From Deltaproteobacteria bacterium UBA5205 (lineage in GTDB: Bacteria > Desulfobacterota > Syntrophorhabdia > Syntrophorhabdales > Syntrophorhabdaceae), in NCBI GenBank assembly GCA_002412715.1, contig DHVP01000017.1:117019-181018 (forward strand): DNA of 64,000 bases. Direction: 5' to 3'. Within the stretch, counting starts at the first letter, position 1. Each line of letters starts with the position of its first letter. The notes beneath the pieces are model-generated. The model made no database searches, was not told the DNA's origin, and worked only from the letters and a program-made list of their open reading frames with translations. Below, one piece after another: positions 17,759-26,642 of this stretch. A program made the translations under genes and the position numbers.

Positions 17759-18416
17759 GATGGTCGTCAATAAAGGCGTCTGCCTCTATGCCCCGGTTTT
17801 TGTAGGCTATGAACGTGACCCCGGCTGCCTTCGCCGTGCCCATGTCGATCTCTGAATCCCCGATGTAGACGGTGGCCTCGCGCCGCACGTTCAATTCCGC
17901 CAATATCTTTGCCACCCCCTCGGGATCGGGTTTCGCTTTGGCCTGCAATATCTCGCGGGAGCCGGGCGGGTTCTGTCCCGGCTTCACCTGATGGGCGGCG
18001 GTAACGACAACATCGAAAAAGGGCCACAGTCCGTACCGTTCCATGACGTGCCTCATCGACGTCGTCCGGTTGGTGCTTATGGCCCGGGATATGCCTTTCG
18101 CCCTGAGGCCCTCGAGAGTGTCCGTCAGATTGGGTTCCATTACGAGATAAACGATAAAGTCCCTGAAATCGATATTGTCCTTGAAGAATTCAAGGGCACG
18201 GCGCTCCACATCCTCATCATTGCCGCAGATGTGGGCGATGGATTCGTAAACGGTATGGGTATGACAATAATGTAATTCATCGTCGGTCAGACGTTCTTTC
18301 CCTGTCGAAGCGGCGATGCTGGTATACAGACGCCGGTTGGCCTCGAAAGAGTCGAAAAGTACACCGTCACAATCATAGATGACACATTCAACGTCCCATT
18401 TCTTTGCGCTGCCCAT
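17727..18416 (-). CDS. HAD-family phosphatase (phosphoglycolate phosphatase-like)
   Basis: 229 aa. Motif I YDCDGVLFDS, cap domain about 20-90, motif II STNRT, Lys in QAKAKPDPEGV, motif IV YIGDSEIDMGTAKAAG. Soluble phosphomonoesterase; the substrate cannot be read from the sequence. ATG 18416 lies 11 nt behind AAGGAG. Convergent with and overlapping the end of pssA. Confidence 0.8.
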   Translation of the reverse strand: MGSAKKWDVECVIYDCDGVLFDSFEANRRLYTSIAASTGKERLTDDELHYCHTHTVYESIAHICGNDEDVERRALEFFKDNIDFRDFIVYLVMEPNLTDTLEGLRAKGISRAISTNRTTSMRHVMERYGLWPFFDVVVTAAHQVKPGQNPPGSREILQAKAKPDPEGVAKILAELNVRREATVYIGDSEIDMGTAKAAGVTFIAYKNRGIEADAFIDDHLSLLDFLSNE

Positions 18417-18588
18417 TGTCTTCTGTTCTCCTTTTTGCCGCAATTTCAAACCTTCTGCTTTTAAACCGTAAGTGGCAAAAAATCAAGAGAAAACCTCTGA
18501 GCAATATGCTTTAAAGATGCAAATTAATAGTTCTAATTGCAACAATATATGCTACAATTGTATGCGAAAGACTACCAAGGAGGCTATT

Positions 18589-19059
18589 ATGATAAGTGTT
18601 TCCGTCCCCGGATGGGGCGATCTGGATATCGAATACCTGGTCATAGATTACAACGGGACCTGCGCATTTGACGGCAAGATGAAAGAGAGCGTCAAAGAAA
18701 TGCTTGAAAGAGTATCCCGCTATATAAAGGTGTTTATCATCACATCCGATACCTATGGAAATATAGACAGTTTAGGAAACACAATCGGTTTCAGCATCAT
18801 AAAAGTCGGTAAGGAATCGAGCTCACAGGAAAAGGCCAAGATCATCAAGGAACTGGGGCCTGAAAAGATAGTGGCCATTGGCAACGGGTCGAATGACGTA
18901 TTAATGCTCAAAGAGGCATCCCTCGGGATCGGGGTGATCGGTGAAGAGGGCTGCTCGAAAGACGTGCTCAAAGAGGCCGATTTCTTCGTAAAGGACATAA
19001 ACGATGCGTTGAGCATACTTCTCCATCCCGAGAGGATAGTCGCAACACTGAGAGACTGA
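18589..19059 (+). CDS. HAD-family soluble P-type-ATPase-like phosphatase
   Basis: 156 aa. Motif I is DYNGTCAFDG, with Asn at the usual second Asp position, as in P-type ATPases (DKTGT-like). Also ITSDTYGN, and GNGSNDVLMLKEASLGIGV matching the P-ATPase hinge. No cap and no membrane segments. Similar stand-alone P-domain proteins occur in anaerobes and archaea with unknown substrates. ATG follows AAGGAGG with 5-nt spacing. Confidence 0.75.
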   Translation: MISVSVPGWGDLDIEYLVIDYNGTCAFDGKMKESVKEMLERVSRYIKVFIITSDTYGNIDSLGNTIGFSIIKVGKESSSQEKAKIIKELGPEKIVAIGNGSNDVLMLKEASLGIGVIGEEGCSKDVLKEADFFVKDINDALSILLHPERIVATLRD

Positions 19060-19083
19060 AAAACATTTCCGGGAAGAAACGGC

Positions 19084-19135
19084 CAGCTCAGGCAACCTTG
19101 TCTTCTTTGAGGCAACCTGAGCTGAAGGTTTTTTT
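19084..19135 (+). terminator. Rho-independent terminator between the HAD gene and secA
   Basis: CAGCTCAGG (19084-19092) pairs perfectly with CCTGAGCTG (19116-19124) around a 23-nt loop, and a run of seven T follows at 19129-19135. The loop is long and repeats GGCAACC, so alternative folding is possible. It ends 18 bp before the secA ATG, so the structure might also influence secA expression. Confidence 0.6.
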
Positions 19136-19153
19136 GCCGAAGGTCGTAAAGGT

Positions 19154-21766
19154 ATGATCGGAAACTTAATCAAGAAGATTGTCGGAACCAAGAACGAGCG
19201 CGAGCTCAAGCGTATACAGCCCATGGTCGAGAGGGCCAATGAATTTGAAGACAGGATGAAAGCCTTGAGTGACGAGGAACTCAAGGCAATGACACCTCAC
19301 TTCAAGCAGAGGATCGCCGACGGTGAGGAACTTGATTCCATTCTGCCGGAGGCCTTTGCCGTTGTTCGGGAAACCGCCGCACGCACCCTGGGAATGCGTC
19401 ATTTCGACGTCCAGCTCATCGGCGGCATCGTCCTGCATGAAGGCAAGATCGCCGAAATGGCGACCGGTGAAGGAAAGACGCTCGTCGCCACCCTTCCCGT
19501 ATACCTCAATGCCTTGAGCGGCCTCGGCGTCCACGTGGTGACCGTCAACGATTACCTCGCCAGAAGGGATGCCGAGTGGATGGGCCCCGTGTATCAGTTC
19601 CTCGGACTCTCCGTGGGTGTCATAGTCCACGACCTCGATGATGTCTCCCGGAAGCAAGCTTACGCCTGCGACGTAACATACGGCACGAACAACGAGTTCG
19701 GTTTCGACTATCTGCGCGACAACATGCACTACGACATTCAGGACTGCGTCCAGCGCGAGTTCAACTATGCAATCGTCGATGAAGTCGACAGCATCCTCGT
19801 TGACGAGGCGAGAACCCCGCTCATCATCTCCGGCCCGGCCGAAGAGTCGACGGACAAATATTACAAGATCAACAAGCTGATACCCCAGCTCAAACGTGAT
19901 CAGGATTTCATGATAGACGAGAAGGCCCGCAGCGCCTATCTTACCGAAGAGGGCGTCGCAAGGCTGGAGAAGATCCTTAATATCGAGAACCTCTACGACC
20001 CGAACCACGTCGATTTCCTCCATCACATCAACCAGGCCCTCAAGGCACATCAGCTCTTCGCCCGCGACGTAGATTACATCGTGAAGGACGGCCAGGTTGT
20101 CATCGTCGATGAGTTCACAGGCAGGCTTATGCCTGGCAGGCGGTACAGTGAAGGGCTCCACCAGGCCCTCGAGGCGAAGGAAAACGTCAAAATAGAGCGG
20201 GAGAACCAGACTCTCGCCACGGTCACCTTTCAGAACTACTTCAGGATGTACAAGAAGCTCGCCGGCATGACGGGAACCGCCGACACCGAGGCTGTCGAAT
20301 TCAAGAAGATCTACAATCTGGATGTCATTGTCATTCCCGCCAACAAGGGCCTTATCAGAACGAACTTTCCCGACGTTGTATACCGGACGGAAAAGGAAAA
20401 GTTCCGGGCGGCCGTGAAAGAGATAGAGGAGCTCTACAAGGTCGGGAAGCCTGTCCTCGTAGGCACCCTTTCCATAGAAAAATCGGAAAGGGTCTCGGAG
20501 GTGCTCAAGCGCAAAGGCATACCGCACAATGTACTTAACGCAAAGAACCATGAAAGTGAGGCTGAGGTGGTCGCCCAGGCAGGGCGTTCGAAGGCCGTCA
20601 CGATTTCAACGAATATGGCCGGCCGCGGGACCGACATACTCCTCGGCGGCAACCCGGTGTTCATGGCCCTCGCCATGGCGAAAGGCCTGAAAGACTCCGA
20701 AGAATACGTCAAATCACTGGAGAAAGCAAAGGACATCTGTGCAGCCGACAAGGAAGAGGTCATCAGGCTGGGAGGCCTCCATATCCTTGGCACGGAGCGG
20801 CATGAATCCCGGCGTATCGACAACCAGTTGCGCGGGCGGGCGGGCCGACAGGGAGATCCCGGGTCGTCCCGTTTTTATGTTTCTCTTGAAGACGAGATCA
20901 TGCGTCTCTTCGGTTCCGACAGGGTATCGCCTATCCTGGGCAAGCTCGGTATGGATGAAGACACGCCCATAGAACATCCGATCATCACCAAGGCCATCGA
21001 GAGCGCCCAGACCCGGGTTGAAGGCCACAACTTCGAGATACGGAAGTACCTGCTTGAATATGACAACGTCATGAACAAACAGCGCGAGACGATCTACGGG
21101 ATGCGGCGCGAAGTCATGAAGAATGGGGACGTCCGCGAAAAACTCCTCCAAATGGTGGATGAGATCTGCGAAGACATAGTGTTTGAATGTGCTCCGGAAA
21201 AGGTGTACCCCGAGGAATGGGATCTTGAATCCCTGAAGATGCGAATCTATGAGAATTTCCTCATCCATGTCGATTTTGATCTGGAAGAAGTAAAGTCACT
21301 GACACGCGAGGGCCTTCTCGACAGGGTGCTCTCAACCGTCATGTCTTTCTATGAAAAGAAGTCTCAGAATTTCGGCGATGAGGAGATGCGCGCCGTAGAG
21401 CGCTTCATAGTCCTTAACTCCATCGATACGTTCTGGAAGGAACACCTCCTGTCCCTCGATCACCTGAAGGAAGGCATCGGGCTCAGGGGGTACGGGCAAA
21501 AGGATCCGTTAAGGGAATATCAGCGGGAGAGTTTCGAACTTTTTCTTGATATGGTGGAAAGGGCCAAATACGACACGGTGAGAAAAATCTTCGCCGTTCA
21601 GCCCGCGAAGGAAGAGATCGAGTACCAGGAGCCGGTGATGTTCCTGAACAGGACGGATGGCGGCGCCCCCTCGGACAGTTCTGACAAAAAGGATAAAAAA
21701 GTAGGCCGTAACGACCCCTGCCCCTGCGGCAGCGGGAAAAAGTATAAGAAGTGCTGTGGAAGGTAA
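19154..21766 (+). CDS. secA: Preprotein translocase ATPase SecA
   Basis: 870-aa motor of the Sec system. Helicase NBD1 with Walker A GEGKTLVA and DEVDSILVDEARTPL (DEAD-type), preprotein cross-linking domain, NBD2 with TNMAGRGTDI, helical scaffold, and a C-terminal zinc-binding SEC-C motif CPCGSGKKYKKCC. Full length, ATG with AAAGG upstream. Monocistronic by its surroundings. Confidence 0.98.
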   Translation: MIGNLIKKIVGTKNERELKRIQPMVERANEFEDRMKALSDEELKAMTPHFKQRIADGEELDSILPEAFAVVRETAARTLGMRHFDVQLIGGIVLHEGKIAEMATGEGKTLVATLPVYLNALSGLGVHVVTVNDYLARRDAEWMGPVYQFLGLSVGVIVHDLDDVSRKQAYACDVTYGTNNEFGFDYLRDNMHYDIQDCVQREFNYAIVDEVDSILVDEARTPLIISGPAEESTDKYYKINKLIPQLKRDQDFMIDEKARSAYLTEEGVARLEKILNIENLYDPNHVDFLHHINQALKAHQLFARDVDYIVKDGQVVIVDEFTGRLMPGRRYSEGLHQALEAKENVKIERENQTLATVTFQNYFRMYKKLAGMTGTADTEAVEFKKIYNLDVIVIPANKGLIRTNFPDVVYRTEKEKFRAAVKEIEELYKVGKPVLVGTLSIEKSERVSEVLKRKGIPHNVLNAKNHESEAEVVAQAGRSKAVTISTNMAGRGTDILLGGNPVFMALAMAKGLKDSEEYVKSLEKAKDICAADKEEVIRLGGLHILGTERHESRRIDNQLRGRAGRQGDPGSSRFYVSLEDEIMRLFGSDRVSPILGKLGMDEDTPIEHPIITKAIESAQTRVEGHNFEIRKYLLEYDNVMNKQRETIYGMRREVMKNGDVREKLLQMVDEICEDIVFECAPEKVYPEEWDLESLKMRIYENFLIHVDFDLEEVKSLTREGLLDRVLSTVMSFYEKKSQNFGDEEMRAVERFIVLNSIDTFWKEHLLSLDHLKEGIGLRGYGQKDPLREYQRESFELFLDMVERAKYDTVRKIFAVQPAKEEIEYQEPVMFLNRTDGGAPSDSSDKKDKKVGRNDPCPCGSGKKYKKCCGR

Positions 21767-21880
21767 AGATAGCTTGAATCTTTGAGAGCGGAAACACAAC
21801 GGCCTGACGGTTTACTGATAAAGTCTGTTTCCTGTTGAAACACTACAAGACCTTAAAACCCGTGATTAAGGGTGGTAAAA

Positions 21881-23044
21881 ATGGTAAAAAATATCTCGAT
21901 CAAAGGTATCGAGTTTTCGGGGATTGCTTCGGGGATCAAGTCTGAAGGACTCGATCTCGGTCTCGTCGTCTTTCGCGAGGAGATGAACGTCCTTACCGCC
22001 TATACCCGCAACCGGGTGAAGGCGGCTCACATCCTTTATGACCGCAGAGTCGACAAAGGGACCGTAAGGGCGCTCGTCGCAAACAGCGGCTGTGCAAACG
22101 CCTGTACAGGAAAGGAAGGCGTAGGCGATCTGTCGGCTATCTCAAAGGTTCTGGCGCCGTTTGTCAGTGCCCAACCCGACCAGGTGCTCTTTGCCTGCAC
22201 AGGCGTTATCGGCAAAAGGCTACCCGTCGATTCCATCATATCCGCCCTGCCCCGCGCGGCAGGCAGCACGAAAGAGTCCGGTGTCGACGAATTCGCCCGG
22301 GCCATCATGACGACGGATACCTATCCCAAAATCGTGCAGGCGACATGCAAGGGAAAAAAGACATATAAAGTCGTTGGCGTTGCCAAGGGTTCCGGTATGA
22401 TCAACCCGCTCTTTGCGACGATGCTTGCCTTCGTTTTTACCGACTTCCCGGTTTCGCCCGAAACGGTCAGGCGTGCGTTTATCCAATCTGTCAGGGACAG
22501 CTTCGAGCGCATAACCGTTGACGGGGAATGCAGTACTAACGACACGATCATGCTTTTCACCCGTCAGGGCGACGAGGACAGCCAGGCCCTGGAGTCATTC
22601 AAAGAGGCCCTTGGGACCGTACTCAAAGAGCTTTCAATGCTGGTTGTACGGGACGGCGAAGGGGCCACGAAGGTCGCCCATATTATTGTAAAAGGGTCCA
22701 AAAAGAAAGAATGGGCCGAGAGAATCGCCCGGCGCATCGCCCTGTCGCCTCTCACGAAGACAGCCTTCTTCGGCAGCGATCCCAACTGGGGGCGTATAAT
22801 AGCGGCGGCCGGTGACGCCGGCGTGCCCCTCAACCCTTCAAAGGTGGATATCTCCCTTCAGGGCGAAGTGATCGCGAAGGGCGGCACCGAAGTCCCCTTC
22901 GATGAGAAGGTGTTAAAAAAACTCATGGACAGGAAAGAGATATCCGTCATCGTCGATCTCAACGAAGGCAAGGCATCCTTCGACATCTATACGACCGACC
23001 TCACCTACGATTACGTCAAGATCAATGCATCCTATAGAAGCTAG
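21881..23044 (+). CDS. argJ: ArgJ, ornithine/glutamate N-acetyltransferase
   Basis: 387 aa. The self-cleavage site KGSGMI-x5-ATML is present; Thr of ATML becomes the nucleophile of the beta chain. TDTYPK and ECSTNDT are also family-typical. Recycles acetyl from N-acetylornithine to glutamate in arginine synthesis. ATG 21881 follows AAGGGTGG; a GTG at 21872 is in frame. No other arg genes are adjacent. Confidence 0.95.
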   Translation: MVKNISIKGIEFSGIASGIKSEGLDLGLVVFREEMNVLTAYTRNRVKAAHILYDRRVDKGTVRALVANSGCANACTGKEGVGDLSAISKVLAPFVSAQPDQVLFACTGVIGKRLPVDSIISALPRAAGSTKESGVDEFARAIMTTDTYPKIVQATCKGKKTYKVVGVAKGSGMINPLFATMLAFVFTDFPVSPETVRRAFIQSVRDSFERITVDGECSTNDTIMLFTRQGDEDSQALESFKEALGTVLKELSMLVVRDGEGATKVAHIIVKGSKKKEWAERIARRIALSPLTKTAFFGSDPNWGRIIAAAGDAGVPLNPSKVDISLQGEVIAKGGTEVPFDEKVLKKLMDRKEISVIVDLNEGKASFDIYTTDLTYDYVKINASYRS

Positions 23045-23250
23045 AGGCGGGTTTGGTTCCGGATTCCGGGTGCTGCGTTTTATGTTTTATGTTCTACATA
23101 TGGAGCATAAAACACGGGGCGTGTCATTTCATACCTGACAATAGAGCATCCAAACTAACCCAGGAGTTTTCATGAGCGGGAACGTGAAACCCGGAGCCTC
23201 AAGGCGCCCCTTTCCTTTCCCGCCTCCATCCTGTATAATGTTCGCATCCA

Positions 23251-23982
23251 ATGGAAAAGCTCATCGTTATACCCGCGCGATACGAATCGACAAGGCTTCC
23301 CGGAAAACCCCTCCTTGAGATCGCCGGAAAGCCCCTTATCCGTCTGGTTTATGAACGCGCCGGCGAATCCCGGCTGAAGGACCGGATTATCGTCGCGACC
23401 GACGATGAGCGCATCGCGGAAGCAGTTTCGTCTTTCGGTGCCGAGGCGGTCATGACAAGCCCCTCCTGCAAGAGTGGAACCGACAGGGTATTTGAGGCCA
23501 TAAAGGAAAAGGAGGCCGACATCATCATCAACCTCCAAGGTGACGAACCCTTTATTCGACCCGATATGGCAGACCTGCTCTTTTCGGTAATGGAGAAAGA
23601 GGACCTCGATATGGCCACCCTCTGCTGTCCCATTGCCAACGATAATGAATATCACGACCCCAACACGGTGAAGGTCGTCCTCGACAGGCATGGTTTCGCC
23701 CTCTACTTTTCCCGATCGCCCATCCCCTACCTCAGGAACAGTTCCAACAGGCCTCTGCTTTACAAACATATCGGCATCTATGCATTTAAACGGGACTTCC
23801 TGGTGCGCTTTGTGGCGATGCCAAAGAGCAGGCTCGAAGAGATGGAATCCCTTGAACAGCTTCGTGTCCTCGAGAACGGCTTCAGGATAAAAGTGCTCAC
23901 CACCCACTATGACGGGTTCGGCATAGATACACTGGCCGATCTCGAACGGGCCAGACTCGTCCTCGACAAAAAGATAATGTGA
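23251..23982 (+). CDS. kdsB: CMP-Kdo synthetase
   Basis: 243-aa cytidylyltransferase activating Kdo for lipopolysaccharide inner core. N-terminal IPARYESTRLPGKPLLEIAGKPLI is diagnostic, with NLQGDEPFI and YFSRSPIPY further on. The ribosome-binding site is weak. A 206-bp gap to argJ holds an 8-bp inverted repeat but no T run. Confidence 0.96.
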   Translation: MEKLIVIPARYESTRLPGKPLLEIAGKPLIRLVYERAGESRLKDRIIVATDDERIAEAVSSFGAEAVMTSPSCKSGTDRVFEAIKEKEADIIINLQGDEPFIRPDMADLLFSVMEKEDLDMATLCCPIANDNEYHDPNTVKVVLDRHGFALYFSRSPIPYLRNSSNRPLLYKHIGIYAFKRDFLVRFVAMPKSRLEEMESLEQLRVLENGFRIKVLTTHYDGFGIDTLADLERARLVLDKKIM

Positions 23983-24241
23983 CTCCGCTTCCTTCCCCGG
24001 GCAGGGTTTATTCCATTCCATTATTCCGGTAATATCGAACCATCAAGATCTGGTAAACCTTTTGCGGGCGGGTTTTCAGGAGCTACGTGTATAACGATAG
24101 AGAATGGTTTTGCTTTACAAATGAACAGACTGGTTGTAAAATCGAAATGATAAATAATTTCGCAAATTGTCCTGCAAGGCTCGCGGCCATAAAAATTATT
24201 CACATACGTGAATTCCACTATCACATAGGGGGTAACGAATT
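23983..24241 (+). promoter_or_regulatory. Leader of the Kai-like operon with possible sigma54 site and palindrome
   Basis: No gene is visible. TGGTAA-N5-TTGC at 24051-24065 keeps the GG/GC spacing of a sigma54 -24/-12 element but matches the consensus only partly. ATTCAC-ATAC-GTGAAT at 24198-24213 is a perfect 6-bp inverted repeat 28 bp before the kaiC start and could be an operator. Both are suggestive only. Confidence 0.3.
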
Positions 24242-25957
24242 GTGAAAGCACGAAAGACCGCTTCACAAACGCTCCGGCTTGAAAAGTGTCCCACCGGCAT
24301 CACCGGCCTCGACGAGATCACCAAAGGTGGATTACCGAAAGGACGCCCGACCCTCGTTGCAGGAGGCGCGGGCTCCGGCAAAACTCTTCTTGCCCTCGAG
24401 TTCCTCGTAAAGGGTGCGACCTTGTACGATGAGCCCGGCGTCTTCATGGCCTTCGAGGAGACGGCCCCTGAATTAGCGACGAACGTAAACTCCCTGGGGT
24501 TCGATCTCACCGGTCTCGTAAAGCGGAAGAAGCTCGCTATCGATTATGTCTACATCGAGCGCTCCGAGATCGAGGAGACAGGAGAGTATGATTTAGAGGG
24601 GCTCTTCATCAGGCTCGGCCATGCCATCGATACTATAAAGGCGAAGCGCGTCGTCCTCGATACCCTGGAGGTCCTCTTCGCGGGTCTCCCGAACGAATCG
24701 ATCTTGAGAGCGGAGCTGAGAAGGCTCTTGCGCTTCCTCAAGGAGAAACGTGTAACCGCCATCGTGACCGCAGAGCGAGGCATAGACCGCTTCACCCGTC
24801 ACGGCCTCGAAGAGTACGTGGCGGACTGCGTCATTCTCCTGGATCACAGGGTCACCGAACAGATATCCACACGACGCCTGAGGGTCGCCAAGTACCGGGG
24901 ATCCGCTCACGGAACCAATGAGTACCCTTTCCTCATCGATCAGGAAGGCGTCTCAGTACTTCCCGTCACCTCTCTCGGTCTTGACCATGGCGTGTCATCG
25001 AAGAGGATATCGACCGGCATAGACCGGCTCGACGCCATGTTCGGGGGCAAGGGCTACTTCCGGGGGTCGAGCATCCTTGTCTCCGGTAGTTCGGGCACGG
25101 GGAAATCGACCATGGCCGCCCACTTCGCGGAGGCTGCGTGCAAACGCGGCGAACGGTGCGTGTATCTCGCCTTCGAAGAATCCCCTCAACAGCTTGCAAG
25201 AAACATGAGCTCCGTGGGGATCGGCCTCAAACCCTTTATCGACAAGAAGCTCCTCCTCATCCGCTCGGAGAGGCCCACCTTCACAGGCCTCGAAATGCAC
25301 CTCGTTGAGATAATGAAGCTCGTGAATACCTTTAACCCGCAGGTGATGGTAATGGACCCGGTCACGAACCTCATCGCCGTGGGTCTCTCCACCGACGTGA
25401 AAGCCGTACTGACCCGCCTCATCGATTTTCTGAAGATCCGGCAGGTCACGACGCTCCTTACAAGCCTCACCACAGGAGGTAACTCGACAGAGCAGACTGA
25501 TATAGGCGTCTCCTCCCTCATGGATACCTGGGTCGTCCTTAAGAATACCGAGGGGGAAGGAGAGCGTAACCGCGGGATCTCTATCGTCAAGTCCCGCGGC
25601 ATGGCCCACTCCAACCAGTTCCGCGAATTCCGCATTACCGATAAGGGATTTGCCCTGGAAGATGTTTCCCTGGCGGAGTTCGGTGGCCTGACAGGGGCGG
25701 CTCGTGCGGAGCAAGAGGCAAATGAAGCCGCCCTATCCTTTGCCCGCACGCAGGAGATAGCCCGTATGAAGAAGCTGATCGAAAGGAAGCGCACCGTCCT
25801 CGAAGCCCAGCTTTCCTCCCTCCAGGCCGACTTCGAGGCCGAGGAAGAGGGGATACGAAAAAACATCGAAGAGGCGGAGGCCGGAGAACAGGAAAGGCGG
25901 AGCCGGAGAACCCGGATTGCCGGTCTACGGCAGGCGGACACAAAGGAGGGGAAATGA
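24242..25957 (+). CDS. kaiC: KaiC-like double-domain RecA-family ATPase
   Basis: 571 aa. Two KaiC domains: CI with Walker A GGAGSGKT (about 41-48), FEET and LDTLEVL; CII with Walker A SGSSGTGKST, FEES and VMDPVTNL. In CII the segment VSSLMDTW aligns with the ISTITDT phosphorylation site of cyanobacterial KaiC, keeping two hydroxyl residues (Ser424, Ser425). The C-terminus (about 490-571) is a charged coiled coil different from cyanobacterial KaiC tails. GTG start after AGGGGGT. Overlaps kaiB by 4 nt. Probably a phospho-switch with the KaiB proteins and kinase rather than a proven clock; no kaiA is present. Confidence 0.88.
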   Translation: MKARKTASQTLRLEKCPTGITGLDEITKGGLPKGRPTLVAGGAGSGKTLLALEFLVKGATLYDEPGVFMAFEETAPELATNVNSLGFDLTGLVKRKKLAIDYVYIERSEIEETGEYDLEGLFIRLGHAIDTIKAKRVVLDTLEVLFAGLPNESILRAELRRLLRFLKEKRVTAIVTAERGIDRFTRHGLEEYVADCVILLDHRVTEQISTRRLRVAKYRGSAHGTNEYPFLIDQEGVSVLPVTSLGLDHGVSSKRISTGIDRLDAMFGGKGYFRGSSILVSGSSGTGKSTMAAHFAEAACKRGERCVYLAFEESPQQLARNMSSVGIGLKPFIDKKLLLIRSERPTFTGLEMHLVEIMKLVNTFNPQVMVMDPVTNLIAVGLSTDVKAVLTRLIDFLKIRQVTTLLTSLTTGGNSTEQTDIGVSSLMDTWVVLKNTEGEGERNRGISIVKSRGMAHSNQFREFRITDKGFALEDVSLAEFGGLTGAARAEQEANEAALSFARTQEIARMKKLIERKRTVLEAQLSSLQADFEAEEEGIRKNIEEAEAGEQERRSRRTRIAGLRQADTKEGK

Positions 25958-26274
25958 AGAAGGAACCGGCTGCGAACGAGAAGGAATGGGAACTTCGGCT
26001 CTATGTCGCGGGCCAGACTCCGAAATCACTTGCTGCCTTTGCAAACCTGAAAAGGATCTGCGAAGAACACCTGGCAGGCAAGTACCGGATCGAAGTGATA
26101 GACCTTGTTCAAAACCCGTCACTGGCAGTAGGGGACCAGATCATCGCCATCCCCACCCTCGTCCGGAAACTCCCCGAACCCATCAGGAAAATCATCGGGG
26201 ATCTCTCCAACACCGAGAGGGTGCTTGTCGGTCTTGACCTTCGCCCCGTTGAAGAAGAGAGGAGACAGGCATGA
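25954..26274 (+). CDS. kaiB: KaiB-like protein, first copy
   Basis: 106 aa, thioredoxin-like KaiB fold. LRLYVAGQTPKSLAAFANL, VIDLVQNPSLA, IPTLVRKLPEPIRKIIGDLS and ERVLVGLDLRP follow cyanobacterial KaiB almost motif by motif. Expected to bind the KaiC CI ring after fold-switching. ATG overlaps the kaiC stop and its own stop overlaps the second kaiB. Confidence 0.9.
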   Translation: MKKEPAANEKEWELRLYVAGQTPKSLAAFANLKRICEEHLAGKYRIEVIDLVQNPSLAVGDQIIAIPTLVRKLPEPIRKIIGDLSNTERVLVGLDLRPVEEERRQA

Positions 26275-26642
26275 CGAGGAAGGTGCGGGATCAGGTCGAG
26301 GTTTTTGAGGAAGCCCTCAAGGACTCGAAAAACGAAAAATATGTGTTGCGCCTGTACGTGGCAGGCACCACGGCCAGGTCGGTGAATGCCATCCTCAATA
26401 TCAAGAAGATCTGTGAAGAGCACCTCAAGGGCCGCTACGAACTTGAGGTAATCGATATCTACCAGCAGCCGACCCTCGCCAAAGGCGAGCAGATCATCGC
26501 AGCGCCCACGCTGGTAAAGAAGCTGCCCTTTCCTCTCCGTAAGTTTATCGGCAGTATGTACGACGTGGACCGGATTCTCGTGGGCCTCGATCTTAAACCC
26601 AAGAAAGAGGTCAAACCGAAACCTGACAAAAAGCAGCCATGA
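26271..26642 (+). CDS. kaiB: KaiB-like protein, second copy
   Basis: 123 aa. KaiB domain at about 22-110 (LRLYVAGTTARSVNAILNI, APTLVKKLPFPLRKFIGSMYDVDRILVGLDL) with an extra charged N-terminal helix of about 20 residues and a Lys/Pro-rich tail. It differs clearly from the first copy (GSMYDVDR against GDLSNTER), so it is a diverged paralogue rather than a recent duplicate. Overlaps its neighbours by 4 nt on both sides. Confidence 0.88.
   Translation: MTRKVRDQVEVFEEALKDSKNEKYVLRLYVAGTTARSVNAILNIKKICEEHLKGRYELEVIDIYQQPTLAKGEQIIAAPTLVKKLPFPLRKFIGSMYDVDRILVGLDLKPKKEVKPKPDKKQP

Noticed and set aside
19166..20551. 461-codon antisense ORF opposite secA
   Set aside because: SecA is unquestionable on the plus strand and the antisense product has no recognisable domain; high GC at codon position three keeps such frames open.
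23071..23110. Terminator behind argJ
   Set aside because: GTTTTATG/CATAAAAC pair over a 21-nt loop, but no T run follows and the stem is AT-rich.
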